Shown here piece by piece: positions 7,937 through 17,985 of a stretch of 64,000 bases of DNA; position 1 is the first letter of the stretch, and the number at the start of each line of letters is the position of its first letter. The notes beneath the pieces were generated by a model. It did no database searches and was not told the DNA's origin. It saw only the letters and a program-made list of their open reading frames with translations. The translations under genes and the position numbers were made by a program. Origin of the DNA: Pseudarthrobacter oxydans (lineage in GTDB: Bacteria; Actinomycetota; Actinomycetes; Actinomycetales; Micrococcaceae); contig NZ_JAUSSN010000008.1 in assembly GCF_030812335.1 (NCBI RefSeq), positions 186,001 through 250,000 on the forward strand. The letters run 5' to 3'.

Positions 7937-9568
7937 CTAGTTGCGCCTCGCCCAGAGCTGCAGCCAGATCAGCAGGCGCGTCTCGGGATCGTCCAGGTCA
8001 ATGCCGAAGAGCGGCTCCACCCGGGACAGGCGGTAGCGGACCGTGTTGACGTGCACGTCCAGGGATTTGGCGGCTTCCACGGCGTTACCGCTGCAGTTCA
8101 GGTAGGCGTAGATGGTTTCTTCGAACGACTTCCTCTGGTGTTCGTCATACTCGGCGATCCGGAGGGCATGGGCGCCGGGCAGCTGGCCGGACGCCGTCAA
8201 CGACGTCACCATCTGGCGCAGATGCAGGCTGGAGCCGAGGGATTCGTCGTCGGCGACGATGTCATCGGAATCGGCCGCTATGCGTCCCTCCGCGACATTC
8301 CGCACCAGCTCGGACAGGACCAGTTCGGCGTTGACCCGGGACTCCCCGAGCCGGTCGATCGGGGCCGCCACACCGAGTGCGGCCAGGACCGGCCGGGCGA
8401 GCAGCCGCCGGGCGTTCTGCACAATCTTCAGAAGCGTGCCGCGCTGGAACTGCCGGGAGGATCCGGCGGTCTGTGGCAGGACGATGTAGACGACGTTGTC
8501 CGCGAACCCGCAGACGGCCGACGGCAGCCGGATGGCGCAGGCGGTCCGGATGGCGTCAAAGAGCCGCAGACGGGATTGCAGGGTTTCGGACGCCATGGCA
8601 TCCGACGGCCAGATGCCCAGGGCCGCGACGCGGATCGAGGACGCCGAGATCCCGAGCCGGATGGCGGCGAGTTCGGCGCGCTGCGGCTCGAACAGCAGAG
8701 GCTGGACCAGGTCGATCTGGCGGGTCAGGTTCGAGACGTAGGTGGTGCGCTTGTGCAGGATGTGGAGTGCCGCAACATTGGCGGCGTCCCGGAGGATCCG
8801 GTGCGTGTCCTCGTTGTGGTGTTCCGCCCGTTCGAGGAGCCAGAGCGAGCCGAGCACGGCGTCGCCGGCCCGGATGGAAACGGCCGTGCGCCGGAGCAGC
8901 GGATCCGCCGTCGCCACCTGCAGCACCCCGGTGGCGGCATGGACGCGGCGGTAGTCCTTGTCGGTTTCGGCCGACGGCGGCACTTGCAGCCGGAGGATGG
9001 AGCTCCTGCGCGTCTCGTCGATGGGCTGGTCCGGGAGGGTCGAATACGCCAGCACCGTCTGGTCGGGAGCGGCGATCGCGACGGCGCCGCCCGCCTGGGC
9101 GGCCACGGTGTTGGCGAGATCGAACAGGTCACCCGGGCGGATGTCCACCAGCGTGCGGCCCGATTGCCGGTGCGGGACGACGGCGGCGTCCATAATCTCC
9201 GCGACCTGGTTCCACGGGACCGAGTCCGAGGCCCGGAAAAGGGCGATCCCCGCTTCCCGGGCAGCCGCCCGCAGCGCCTTGTCCGGGCTGCCGTTGGACT
9301 TGTAGACAATGGCCACGTACCCGGCATCGCACAGCTCCCGGACCTTGGCGCCGAGACGCTTCCCCGACAAGGACAAACCGATGGCCAACGCAACGGCACC
9401 GGGGAACCTGGCCGGCAGGGCCGTCGAATCGTAAAGCACGGCGCCCGCGACAATCTGCTGGTCATCGGCCGGCCTCTCGACCAGGCTGACAATTTCCGAC
9501 CCAGCCGAGCGGGCGACGTCGGCCAGGGTAGGCAGCGGGTGCCTCTCCTCCGACGGAGCCGCCGTCAC
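7937..9568 (-). CDS. PucR-family transcriptional regulator
   Basis: 543 residues. The N-terminus has the purine-catabolism PucR-type domain (TLADVARSAGSEIVSLVERP), the centre a GGDEF-like/CdaR segment, and the C-terminus the HTH_30 motif HVNTVRYRLSRVEPLFGIDL, diagnostic for PucR/CdaR regulators. It is divergent from the FMN-dependent oxidase and its ABC importer across a 134-bp gap, so it most likely controls them in response to their substrate. It ends 50 bp from the lipid kinase, tail to tail. Confidence 0.92.
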   Translation of the reverse strand: MTAAPSEERHPLPTLADVARSAGSEIVSLVERPADDQQIVAGAVLYDSTALPARFPGAVALAIGLSLSGKRLGAKVRELCDAGYVAIVYKSNGSPDKALRAAAREAGIALFRASDSVPWNQVAEIMDAAVVPHRQSGRTLVDIRPGDLFDLANTVAAQAGGAVAIAAPDQTVLAYSTLPDQPIDETRRSSILRLQVPPSAETDKDYRRVHAATGVLQVATADPLLRRTAVSIRAGDAVLGSLWLLERAEHHNEDTHRILRDAANVAALHILHKRTTYVSNLTRQIDLVQPLLFEPQRAELAAIRLGISASSIRVAALGIWPSDAMASETLQSRLRLFDAIRTACAIRLPSAVCGFADNVVYIVLPQTAGSSRQFQRGTLLKIVQNARRLLARPVLAALGVAAPIDRLGESRVNAELVLSELVRNVAEGRIAADSDDIVADDESLGSSLHLRQMVTSLTASGQLPGAHALRIAEYDEHQRKSFEETIYAYLNCSGNAVEAAKSLDVHVNTVRYRLSRVEPLFGIDLDDPETRLLIWLQLWARRN

Positions 9569-9702
9569 GGCTTCGCCAGTTTCACCGTTTGGTAGTTACT
9601 GCTAATGATGAGCCTCCCAGTTTGTCGCTAGCTCCATAGTTGCGCGGCCTTCCACTTCCTACGCTGAACCATAACGCAGGACAGCAACAGGAAAGGCCCT
9701 CA

Positions 9703-10974
9703 TTGAAAATCAGCGATGCCAGGCAGCTCATCCAGGTGAAGGCCCCCGTCCTCTCACGCCGACGCCGGGTCCTGGCCAACGCCTTTAACGTCGAGGAGTA
9801 CCGGAAGTCGGCACAGCGGGTCCTGCCGGCCGGGATCTTCGATTACCTCGACGGCGGCTCCGAGGACGAAGTGACGCTCCGCCGCAACCGCGCCGTCTTC
9901 GACTCCTGGGCGCTGATGCCCAGCTGGGGCCCGGTCTCCGGACCCGATACCAGCACCACCCTGCTCGGAAGAAGCAGCGCCCTGCCCCTGACCCTGACGC
10001 CCACCGGCGCAACCCGGCTGTTCCACCCCGAGGGCGAGCTCGCGGTCGCGGCCGCCGCGGACCGGGCACACATCCCCTACGGGCTGGCCGGGCTGAGCAC
10101 CGTGGCCATGGAAACCATTGCGGAGAACCAACCGGGACTCGACCGCTGGTTCAACTTCGGGCTCACCTCCGACGCCCAGGCCCTGAAGGACAAACTGGCG
10201 CGCTGCGAAGCCGCCGGATTCAACACACTGATTGTCGGCGTCGACACCCGGGCCCTCGGCGCCCGGGAACGGGACCTGCACAACGGCTTCACCGCACCTC
10301 CCGCACTGACGCTGTCAACCATCGCGGACATCGCCCGCCGGCCCGCCTGGTGGATCAACTTCCTGAAGTCGGACGGCATCAGTTTCCCGAACCTGGACCC
10401 GCGCAGTGCCGCGGCCACCTCCGTGGTCACCCCGTCCATGTGGCAGCACATCCTTGGCCACTCGGACGCGACGAGCGGATGGAAGGAACTCGTCGCGTTG
10501 CGGCAGGCCTGGCAGGGCAAGATCGTGCTCAAGGGCTGCGTCAACCCGGCCGACGTCGCAAAGGCCGCCCGGATCGGCCTGGACGCCGTCCAGCTGAGCA
10601 ACCACGGCGGCCGCCAGCTCGACCACATGCTGAGCCCGATGGATGTGCTGCAGGAATCCCGGCAGCGGGTGGGCGATTCGATCGAGATCTATGTGGACTC
10701 GGGAATCCGCCGGGGCAGCGACATCCTCAAGGCGCTGGCGCTGGGCGCCGACGCCTGCTCGATCGGCAGGGCCTACCTGTACGGACTGGTGGCGGCGGGC
10801 TCGCCCGGCGTCGGGCGCATCATCGAGATTTTCGGAGACGAGCTGCGGCGTACGATGACGTTAGTGGGCGTTTCCAGCATTCCGGAGTTGAAAGCTCGAG
10901 GCGGGGAAATTCTTCGGGACATCCGTCATTCCGGAGAAATCCTCGAAACAACAGCGTCAGGCAACACGCACTAA
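9703..10974 (+). CDS. FMN-dependent alpha-hydroxy acid oxidase
   Basis: 423 residues from a TTG at 9703, chosen because AGGAAAGG lies six bases before it; the frame stays open to a TTG at 9640, but without a ribosome site. The fold is the glycolate oxidase/lactate 2-monooxygenase barrel. It has DYLDGGSEDEVTLRRNR, then LSNHGGRQLDH with catalytic His at about 301 and Arg at about 304, then VDSGIRRGSDILKALALGAD and SIGRAYLYG for FMN phosphate. The usual LYVxKDR segment is replaced by FNFGLTSDAQ, so it is a divergent member. It probably oxidises a 2-hydroxy acid to the keto acid or its decarboxylated product. It heads an operon with an amino-acid-type ABC importer. Confidence 0.88.
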   Translation: MKISDARQLIQVKAPVLSRRRRVLANAFNVEEYRKSAQRVLPAGIFDYLDGGSEDEVTLRRNRAVFDSWALMPSWGPVSGPDTSTTLLGRSSALPLTLTPTGATRLFHPEGELAVAAAADRAHIPYGLAGLSTVAMETIAENQPGLDRWFNFGLTSDAQALKDKLARCEAAGFNTLIVGVDTRALGARERDLHNGFTAPPALTLSTIADIARRPAWWINFLKSDGISFPNLDPRSAAATSVVTPSMWQHILGHSDATSGWKELVALRQAWQGKIVLKGCVNPADVAKAARIGLDAVQLSNHGGRQLDHMLSPMDVLQESRQRVGDSIEIYVDSGIRRGSDILKALALGADACSIGRAYLYGLVAAGSPGVGRIIEIFGDELRRTMTLVGVSSIPELKARGGEILRDIRHSGEILETTASGNTH

Positions 10975-11058
10975 CGAGTTCTGAACTTGCAGGCACCCGG
11001 CGCCCTCCTCCCGCAGACTTGCGGGAACAAGGGCCAACTCTGAACAGCTAAGGAAACC

Positions 11059-11961
11059 ATGCGCACCCGATACGTACTTCCCGTTCTCACCATAGCGACG
11101 GCACTCGCACTCTCCGGCTGCGTCGACAACAGCGCACCGGCCGCCACCGGAACGGCCTCCGGAAGCGCCGACGCCATCGAGGTGAAAAAGAATGACTCCA
11201 TCGCCGCGATGCTCCCGGAGAAGATGAAGACCGCGGGCGTCCTGAACGTCGGCATGGCCAACAACTACCCGCCCAACGAGTTCAAGGACGACAACGGTGC
11301 GCCGGCCGGCTGGGCCGTGGACCTCACCAACGCCCTCGGCCAGGTCATGGGCCTGAAGGTCAACTTCGACATCGGCACCTTCGACAACATCCTTCCGGCG
11401 GTGAAGGCAGGAAAGGACGACATCGGCGTCTCCTCCTTCACCGACACCCTGGAACGCGAACAGCAGGTCGATTTCGTCAACTACTACTCCGCCGGAATCC
11501 AGTGGGCCGCCCCGAAGGGCAAGACCGTGGACCCCGAGAACGCCTGCGGGCTCAAGGTCGCCGTCCAGGCCACCACCTACCAGGACACGCACGAGGTGCC
11601 GGCGAAGTCGAAGGCCTGCACCGACGCCGGCAAGCCCGCCATCACCATCTTCAAGTACGACGCCCAGGACCAGGCCACCAACGCCCTGGTGGTGGGACAG
11701 GTGGACGCGATGAGCGCCGATTCCCCGGTGACCCTGTACGCGATCTCCAAGACCAAGGACAAGCTGCAGACCGCCGGCGACGCCTTCGAAGTGGCGCCCT
11801 ACGGGATGCCGGTCGCCAAGGGCAGCGAATTCACGCCAGTCCTGCAGAAGGCCCTCCAGACGCTGATCGACGATGGCACGTACAACAAGATCCTCGCAAA
11901 GTGGGGCGTGGAAGCCGGCGGCGTCAAGACGGCGGATCTCAACGTCGCAGCCAAAGGGTGA
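11059..11961 (+). CDS. ABC transporter substrate-binding lipoprotein (polar amino acid type)
   Basis: 300 residues with a signal peptide and lipobox LALSGCVDN. The mature part is a family 3 solute-binding protein: LNVGMANNYPPNEFKDDNG, then GWAVDLTNALGQVMGL, IGVSSFTDTLEREQQVDFV and KWGVEAG at the end. Such proteins bind amino acids or related small acids outside the membrane and deliver them to the permease. It is 84 bp downstream of the FMN oxidase and 6 bp before the permease. Because the operon contains a hydroxy-acid oxidase, the ligand may be a hydroxy acid or hydroxylated amino acid; that is inference. Confidence 0.93.
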   Translation: MRTRYVLPVLTIATALALSGCVDNSAPAATGTASGSADAIEVKKNDSIAAMLPEKMKTAGVLNVGMANNYPPNEFKDDNGAPAGWAVDLTNALGQVMGLKVNFDIGTFDNILPAVKAGKDDIGVSSFTDTLEREQQVDFVNYYSAGIQWAAPKGKTVDPENACGLKVAVQATTYQDTHEVPAKSKACTDAGKPAITIFKYDAQDQATNALVVGQVDAMSADSPVTLYAISKTKDKLQTAGDAFEVAPYGMPVAKGSEFTPVLQKALQTLIDDGTYNKILAKWGVEAGGVKTADLNVAAKG

Positions 11962-11967
11962 TAGCAG

Positions 11968-13005
11968 ATGAGCGAGCCCGAATCCGACCGGATGATTGAG
12001 TCGGAACCCGGCAGGAGCGGGGCGTCCGGCAGGACGCCCCGGGCCGGACGGGGACGGCACGACGACGACGCGCCGCCGGAAGAGATCGTCGCCATCCCGC
12101 TCCGCCACCCCTGGCGGAACGTGGTGGCGGTACTCCTCGTCCTCGGGCTGGCGGTCTTTGTGCTGGACGCCGCCCAGCGCGCGGACTATGGCTGGCCGGA
12201 CGTGGGAAAGTACATCTTCGACCGGCGGATCAGCCAGGCTGCATGGGTCACGTTGTGGCTGACGGTCTACTCGATGATCGGCGCGATCGTGATCGGCCTG
12301 TTGCTGGCCATCATGCGGCTCTCGCCGAACCCGGTGCTGAAGAGCATTGCCTGGCTGTATATCTGGATCTTCCGGGGAACCCCGGTCTACGTGCAGCTGG
12401 TGTTCTGGGGCATCGTGTCCCTGATCTATCCGGTGTTCACCCTCGGCATTCCGTTTATGGAGCCGTGGGTCACCATCCCGAATGAGGTCTTCACGAACCT
12501 CTTTATCACCGCCGTAATCGGGCTGGCCCTGAACGAAGCCGCGTACATGTCTGAAATCGTGCGCGCCGGGCTCCTGTCCGTGGACCAGGGCCAGGAGGAA
12601 GCCTCGACGGCGCTGGCCATGTCCTGGGGCCAGACGATGCGGTATGTCGTGGTTCCGCAGGCGATGAAGATCATCATTCCGCCCACCGGCAATGAGGTGA
12701 TCTCGATGCTCAAGACCACTTCGCTGGTGGCCGCGATCCCGTTGAGCATTGACCTTTACGGCGTGTCCCGCGGGATTTCCGCGGTGACGTTCACCCCGGT
12801 GCCGCTGCTGATTGTGGCGTCCCTCTGGTACCTGCTTTTCACCTCCATCCTGATGGTGGGACAGCACTTCATTGAGAAGCGGTTCTCCCGGGGAACCGGG
12901 CGGGTCAAGACGGGCAAGGAACCGGCGACGCCGGGACCGGCAGCGACGGCGGTTCCCGGCGGGCCCACCCCGCCGATCGGCACGGATTTTGGAGGAAAAG
13001 GATGA
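11968..13005 (+). CDS. Amino acid ABC transporter permease
   Basis: 345 residues. A charged N-terminal extension of about 45 residues precedes the membrane domain. The HisM/GlnP-type inner-membrane signature is clear: [19 protein letters not shown] at the start of the domain and the EAA loop region [20 protein letters not shown] before [15 protein letters not shown]. Both N- and C-terminal extensions are longer than usual and low in complexity. Its stop overlaps the ATPase start by 4 bp, so the two are translationally coupled. Confidence 0.93.
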   Translation: MSEPESDRMIESEPGRSGASGRTPRAGRGRHDDDAPPEEIVAIPLRHPWRNVVAVLLVLGLAVFVLDAAQRADYGWPDVGKYIFDRRISQAAWVTLWLTVYSMIGAIVIGLLLAIMRLSPNPVLKSIAWLYIWIFRGTPVYVQLVFWGIVSLIYPVFTLGIPFMEPWVTIPNEVFTNLFITAVIGLALNEAAYMSEIVRAGLLSVDQGQEEASTALAMSWGQTMRYVVVPQAMKIIIPPTGNEVISMLKTTSLVAAIPLSIDLYGVSRGISAVTFTPVPLLIVASLWYLLFTSILMVGQHFIEKRFSRGTGRVKTGKEPATPGPAATAVPGGPTPPIGTDFGGKG

Positions 13006-13769
13006 CGGACGCGCCGATGGTGCTCGCGGAGCGGGTCTCCAAGAATTTCGGCACCAACAAGGTGCTGCGCGGGATCAGCCTCGAGGTCGACCCCGGCGAG
13101 GTGCTCTGCATCGTGGGGCCCAGCGGTTCGGGCAAGTCGACGTTCCTGCGGTGCATCAACCACCTGGAACGGGTTGACGGCGGCAGGCTTTCGGTCGACG
13201 GACAGCTGGTGGGCTACCGCCAAAAGGGGGACAAGCTCTACGAGCTGAAGCTCAAGGAAGCAGCGTTCCAGCGCCAGGAAATCGGGATGGTGTTCCAGCG
13301 GTTCAACCTGTTTCCGCACCTGACCGCGGTGGAGAACATCATCCTCGCCCCCATGCGCGTGAAGGGTATTTCCAAGGCCAAAGCCACCGCCCGGGCCATG
13401 GAACTGCTGGAGCGCGTGGGGCTCGGTGACAAAGGGGACGCCTATCCGGCGCACCTGTCCGGCGGGCAGCAGCAGCGCGTGGCCATCGCCCGTGCGCTGG
13501 CCATGGACCCGAAGCTGATGCTCTTCGACGAGCCGACGAGCGCCCTGGACCCCGAACTGGTGGGCGAGGTGCTCGACGTCATGAAGGAACTGGCCAAGAG
13601 CGGCATGACCATGATCGTTGTGACCCATGAGATGGGCTTCGCCCGCGAGGTGGCGGACACACTGGTGTTCATGGACGAAGGCGTGGTGGTGGAGGCCGGA
13701 CCGCCCCGGGAGATCCTGAGCAATCCGCAGCACGACCGGACCAGGACGTTCCTTTCCAAGGTTCTCTGA
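13002..13769 (+). CDS. Amino acid ABC transporter ATP-binding protein
   Basis: 255 residues, normal length for GlnQ/HisP-type ATPases. Walker [10 protein letters not shown] (about 39-47), Q-loop region [20 protein letters not shown], signature [15 protein letters not shown], Walker [14 protein letters not shown] and the switch His in [11 protein letters not shown] are all present. It is last in the oxidase-importer operon. GGAGG lies close before its ATG inside the permease gene. Confidence 0.95.
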   Translation: MTDAPMVLAERVSKNFGTNKVLRGISLEVDPGEVLCIVGPSGSGKSTFLRCINHLERVDGGRLSVDGQLVGYRQKGDKLYELKLKEAAFQRQEIGMVFQRFNLFPHLTAVENIILAPMRVKGISKAKATARAMELLERVGLGDKGDAYPAHLSGGQQQRVAIARALAMDPKLMLFDEPTSALDPELVGEVLDVMKELAKSGMTMIVVTHEMGFAREVADTLVFMDEGVVVEAGPPREILSNPQHDRTRTFLSKVL

Positions 13770-13891
13770 CCCAGGGAGTTGACGGCGGCGGGTCTGGGCC
13801 GCCCGGCGCTGGCCTGCTTGGGCCTGGCCTGCCCGGCTCTGGCGGCGGGCCCGGCCCTGGCAGGGGGCCCGCCCGCCTGACACCGGGAGCT

Positions 13892-14530
13892 GTGGCTTCG
13901 CCGCCGTGCGGGTGGAAAAATGAAGTCGTGGAAAGCCTCGCGGACAGCAAGGTCTGGGCTGACTACAACGCGGCCCAGGCGGAGCGTCCCGTGCGCTCCC
14001 TCTGCCTGGACGCCATGGCCTTCGCCGGTCCGGGGAACGGCCGCCGTGCCATCGACCTGGGCTGCGGCGCCGGGAAGGAAACGCTGGCGATGCTGCGCGC
14101 CGGCTGGCACGTGCACGCCGTCGACTCCCTGCCGGACACCAGCGAACGGCTGCTGGCAATCGCCCCGCCGGACGCGGACGGACGGCTCAGCATCGAGATG
14201 CGGGCCTTCCAGGACCTCCGGGCGCTGCCGCTGGCCGGCCTCATCTTCGCCGGCTATTCGCTGCCCTTCATCCACCCGGCCAGGTTCGCCGGCTTCTGGG
14301 ACGTGGTGCTCGGTGCCCTCCGGCGCCAGGGTGTTCTGGCCGTGAACCTCTTTGGCGACCGCGACTCCTGGGCGGACGTCCCGGAATGGAACTTCCACAC
14401 CGAAGCCGCGGCGCGGCAGCTCTTCGACGGGCTGGAGATCCTGAAGTTCGAGGTGTACGACGACGACGGGCAGTCGTTCCGCGGCCCCAAGCACTGGCAC
14501 ATCTACGACGTGATCGCCCGCAAGCCGTGA
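13892..14530 (+). CDS. Class I SAM-dependent methyltransferase
   Basis: 212 residues. SAM-binding motif I is AIDLGCGAGKET, followed by VHAVDSLPDTSERLL for the acidic residue that contacts the ribose. The layout resembles TehB-like and other small-molecule methyltransferases; the substrate is unknown. A GTG at 13928 is an alternative start that loses 12 residues of poor conservation. It stands alone, 122 bp after the ABC operon, behind a G+C-rich stretch of repeated GGCCTG and CCCGGC words. Confidence 0.85.
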   Translation: MASPPCGWKNEVVESLADSKVWADYNAAQAERPVRSLCLDAMAFAGPGNGRRAIDLGCGAGKETLAMLRAGWHVHAVDSLPDTSERLLAIAPPDADGRLSIEMRAFQDLRALPLAGLIFAGYSLPFIHPARFAGFWDVVLGALRRQGVLAVNLFGDRDSWADVPEWNFHTEAAARQLFDGLEILKFEVYDDDGQSFRGPKHWHIYDVIARKP

Positions 14531-14710
14531 TGCGGCCGTCACGGGCAGCAGTCTTTTCCCTCCCCGCAGCGGGAGTTTCCCCGGAATCCCGGGGCTTCCC
14601 GGGTCCCTCAGAGCCAAAAGCCTGCCCTGCGTGACGCGTCAGCCGACCGGCCGCGGCGGAATTTGACGTCCGGTTCGATTTTGGCCGGTACCGTGGGACA
14701 GACTGTTGCC

Positions 14711-16072
14711 GTGAGCAACTCTCCCCGGACGGGTCTCGCCGTCGCAGGACTCAGCCTGGGCACGGCCCTGAACCCGCTGAATTCCTCGATGATCGCCGTC
14801 GCCTTGGTGGTGCTGCGCGCTGACTTCGGGCTCGACGTCGCCACCGTCACCTGGGTGATCACCTCCTTCTACCTCACCTCCGCGGCGGGCCAGCCGCTCA
14901 TGGGCCGGCTGGCGGACCGCTTCGGCCCGCGGCGGCTGTTTATGATCGGCATGGCCCTGGTGGCCGTGACCTGCGCCCTGGCCCCCTTCTCGCCAAACTT
15001 TGCAGTGCTCTGTGTGGCCCGCGCCTTCATGGCCCTCGGCACGGCCGCCGCCTACCCGAGCGCTGTGGTGATGGTCGGCGCCCTGGCGAAGCAGGCGAAC
15101 GTGAAGTCCACCCGGCCGCTGGGCCGGATCCAGATGGCCAACACCTCCGCGGCCGCCGTCGGTCCGGTGGTGGGCGGGCTGCTGGTGGGGTTCGTCGGCT
15201 GGGAAGCCCTGTTCCTTATCAACGTCCCGCTGGCGTTGGCCGCGATCCTGCTGGTCCGCCGCTTCGCCCCGGCGGACGAGGACCGGGAACGCGGCCGGGT
15301 TTCGGAGCTGCTGCGGGACTCGGACATCCCCGGCATCCTGGCTTTCGTCGGCTCCATGGTCCTGGTGATGATGGCGCTGCTCAACGTGTTGCCGGCCTAC
15401 CGCTGGTGGCTGCTGGGCGCAGGCACCCTGCTAGCGGTGCTCTTCGTGTGGCGCGAGCTGCGTTTCGCCCCGCCGTTCCTGGACCTCCGGCTGCTGGGCA
15501 GGAACCGGGCGCTGCTGCTGGTCTATCTGGGGTTCGCCCTGTTCAGCGCCGTCTACTATTTCGCATTCTTCGGCCTGCCGCAGTTGCTGCAGGAAGCCGG
15601 CGGCTACGAGCCCGGGGTGGTGGGCCTGCTGATGTTGCCGCTGGCCGCGATGTCGGTGGTGGTGACCCCTTTTGCGGTCCGCGCCATCGACCGGTTCGGG
15701 GTCAAGCGGGTGCTGGTCTCCGGCGTCGTTCTACTCATTGTGGCCTCCGCGGCGATGTGGCTGCTGACGGGCTCGTTCGCCATTCCGCTGGTGCTGGCGC
15801 TGACCGCATTCCTGGGCGTGCCCTACGGGGTGGCCAGCATCGCCTACAACCAGGGCATGTACCTCTCCACCCGGCCGGAGGAGCGGGGTGTGGCCGCCGG
15901 GATCTTCCAAACCTGCCGGTATCTCGGCGCGATCACGGCCACGGTACTGATCGGCATCTTCTACGGCACGGGAGTGAACCAGGCCAACTGGGGGCTGATG
16001 GTTTTTGTCATGCTGGGACTCGGCGCGGTGGTGTTGGTGGTGTCGCTGATGTGGCGGGAGCGGCGGGGCTAG
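14711..16072 (+). CDS. MFS transporter (drug:H+ antiporter type)
   Basis: About 453 residues with 12 or more membrane helices. MGRLADRFGPRRLFMIGMAL between helices 2 and 3 is the major facilitator signature, and INVPLALAAILLV matches the LNVP motif of DHA2-type exporters, so export of a drug or metabolite is likely. I place the start at GTG 14711. The frame is open to a TTG at 14663, but that TTG is part of a TTGACG hexamer that could be a -35 element. The 3' end overlaps the DUF1275 gene on the other strand by 65 bp. Confidence 0.88.
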   Translation: MSNSPRTGLAVAGLSLGTALNPLNSSMIAVALVVLRADFGLDVATVTWVITSFYLTSAAGQPLMGRLADRFGPRRLFMIGMALVAVTCALAPFSPNFAVLCVARAFMALGTAAAYPSAVVMVGALAKQANVKSTRPLGRIQMANTSAAAVGPVVGGLLVGFVGWEALFLINVPLALAAILLVRRFAPADEDRERGRVSELLRDSDIPGILAFVGSMVLVMMALLNVLPAYRWWLLGAGTLLAVLFVWRELRFAPPFLDLRLLGRNRALLLVYLGFALFSAVYYFAFFGLPQLLQEAGGYEPGVVGLLMLPLAAMSVVVTPFAVRAIDRFGVKRVLVSGVVLLIVASAAMWLLTGSFAIPLVLALTAFLGVPYGVASIAYNQGMYLSTRPEERGVAAGIFQTCRYLGAITATVLIGIFYGTGVNQANWGLMVFVMLGLGAVVLVVSLMWRERRG

Positions 16073-16754
16073 GCGTCCCGCGCCGGGCGACGCCACCGGT
16101 GATCGCCACTCCCAGGCTCAGCAGCGCCGTCAGCAGGACACCCAGCCCGACGTGGACCTCGAGCAGGGCCGCACCCACCGCGGCGCCCACCAGGATCAGC
16201 ACTACGGCGCCCAGACGCCGGCCCCAGTGGGCGCCGGTTCCGCCGCCTATACGGGAATCTGCGGCCAGCCCGGTCAACGTTGAAGTCACAACGACAGTGG
16301 TGACGTCCTTGACGCTCAGATGCCGGGCAGTCGCCGCCTGGAGACCCATGGCCAGGGCCAGGGCCGCCGTGATGGTCAGGGTGATCGGCGCGCCGGCCTG
16401 CGGGGGATAGATGAACAGGACGCCTGCAACGGCGGCCATGACCACTCCGACGGCGGTCAGGAGGGCCGTGGTGCGCCGGCTCCAGCCAGCGGCTTCGGGG
16501 CGGAGGATCCTGCCGGCGATGACGGCGCCGACCACAAAGCCCGCCAGGGCAATCGCCGGTCCCAGTACAGGCAGCTCGTCCGCTCCCACGAAGGCCATCC
16601 CCAGGATCACGACGTTGCCGGTCATGTTGCCGGTGAAGACACGGTCCAGGCCCAGATAGCCCACGGCATCGATAACGCCGGTGGAAAAGGTCAGGACCAA
16701 CATGAGGATCAGATGGAGCCGGCCGTGGTCGGAGGATTTCAGGCGGTTAAGCAA
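16008..16754 (-). CDS. DUF1275 (YoaK-family) membrane protein
   Basis: 248 residues with about six membrane helices. DAVGYLGLDRVFTGNMTGNV is the family hallmark (TGNMTGN), and LSVKDVTTVVVTSTLTGLA matches the second conserved half. The function of DUF1275 is not established. I chose TTG at 16754 because GAAAGG lies just before it; it overlaps the amidase stop by 8 bp, which suggests coupling. It is the last gene of the amide operon. Its end overlaps the MFS gene by 65 bp tail to tail. Confidence 0.88.
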   Translation of the reverse strand: MLNRLKSSDHGRLHLILMLVLTFSTGVIDAVGYLGLDRVFTGNMTGNVVILGMAFVGADELPVLGPAIALAGFVVGAVIAGRILRPEAAGWSRRTTALLTAVGVVMAAVAGVLFIYPPQAGAPITLTITAALALAMGLQAATARHLSVKDVTTVVVTSTLTGLAADSRIGGGTGAHWGRRLGAVVLILVGAAVGAALLEVHVGLGVLLTALLSLGVAITGGVARRGTPSPAAPATSATPPTPPRRVPA

Positions 16755-17985
16755 GGGAAGCCTTTCGTGGGGAGAGGAGCGACTCGCTGAGGCGGACCGC
16801 CAGGACGAGGAGTTCGGCGTCGCGGTGGGCAGGGCCAATGACACTCAGGCCGCAGGGGAGCCCGTCTTCGGTGGACAACGGCAGAGTCACGGCAGGCAGC
16901 CCCGCGATTCCGGCGATGCAGCTCAGCTGCATGGTGTCCCTGCGCACCCGCTCGATGACGTCCCCGCCCAGGGCGGCCTCGCTGAGCAGCGGCGCCACGG
17001 ACGAAACCGTAGGAAGGACCAGCAGGCCGCCGCCCACCACGGCCCGGATCTGCTGCCGGGCGGCCCGGAGCACATCCCGCGCGTCATCGGCTTGCCGTTG
17101 CTCAACCATAGACGCGACCCCGAACCGGCTGGCCACGTCGGGGCCGAGGGAGTCCCAATGCCGGCTCACCCACGGGCCGTGCTGCTGCCACGCCTCATGT
17201 CCCTGGACGGTCTGGAAGGCAGCGAGCCACACGGGGAGGTCTCCGGTCAGCAGGGTCGTCGCGTCCAGGCTCGGCAGGCCCGGCGTTCCGCCCCAGTCTT
17301 TGAGGCAAACCTTCACGGCCCGGCCGACGTCGGGTTCCGCCAAAGCGAGCAGTTCCGGCGCAAAGGCCGCTTCCGCCAGCGGCGCCCCGGTGTCTTGCGG
17401 GGGCAACAAGACGTGGCCGACGGCGGCTAGCGTCGCCGCGTCCCGGGCCATCCAGCCGACCGTGTCGAACGAAGGGGCCAGGGGGAGCACCCCGCTGATG
17501 GATACCGCGCCGTGGGTGGTGCGGATGCCGAAGAGGCCCTGGTAGGCGGACGGCACCCGGATGGACCCGCCGGTGTCCGTCCCCAGGCCGATGGTGGCCT
17601 GGCCCAGCGAGACCGCGCTCGCGGACCCAGACGAGGAGCCGCCACTGATCCGGCTCGGCGCCCGGGGGTTCGGCGGCGTGCCGTAGTGCGCGTTCGTGCC
17701 AGCCAGGCTGTACGCGAACTCGTCCGTCCGGGCGATCCCGGCCACCACGGCGCCGGCCGCCAGCAAAGCGGCGGCCGCGGGCGCCGTCCTCGTCTCCACG
17801 TCAGCCTCGGCGAGCCATTCCTCGCTGCCGGCCCCGACGCGGAACCCTTCCAGCGCAAACAGGTCCTTGACCGCGACGGACATTCCGGTCAGCGGCCCCG
17901 TGCCGGTGGCCTGCAGCAGGGGGCTGCCCTGTTCGCGCCACACGGTCGGATCCGCCGTCGCCGGGGCCTCCGGCACTGCCGTCAC
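16747..17985 (-). CDS. Amidase-signature family amidase
   Basis: 412 residues. The Lys-Ser-Ser catalytic set is visible: Lys in VAVKDLFAL, then SGGSSSGSASAV with the cis-Ser, and the acyl-enzyme Ser in TDTGGSIRVPSAYQG. It is shorter than GatA (about 480), and no gatB/gatC is nearby, so it is a catabolic amidase that releases ammonia from an amide. Its start overlaps the stop of the formamidase/acetamidase gene by 4 bp. Confidence 0.92.
   Translation of the reverse strand: MTAVPEAPATADPTVWREQGSPLLQATGTGPLTGMSVAVKDLFALEGFRVGAGSEEWLAEADVETRTAPAAAALLAAGAVVAGIARTDEFAYSLAGTNAHYGTPPNPRAPSRISGGSSSGSASAVSLGQATIGLGTDTGGSIRVPSAYQGLFGIRTTHGAVSISGVLPLAPSFDTVGWMARDAATLAAVGHVLLPPQDTGAPLAEAAFAPELLALAEPDVGRAVKVCLKDWGGTPGLPSLDATTLLTGDLPVWLAAFQTVQGHEAWQQHGPWVSRHWDSLGPDVASRFGVASMVEQRQADDARDVLRAARQQIRAVVGGGLLVLPTVSSVAPLLSEAALGGDVIERVRRDTMQLSCIAGIAGLPAVTLPLSTEDGLPCGLSVIGPAHRDAELLVLAVRLSESLLSPRKASLA

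Noticed and set aside
8377..9195. Open plus-strand frames opposite the PucR gene
   Set aside because: Low-complexity Arg/Pro-rich translation with no family match; they mirror the codon bias of the real gene on the other strand.
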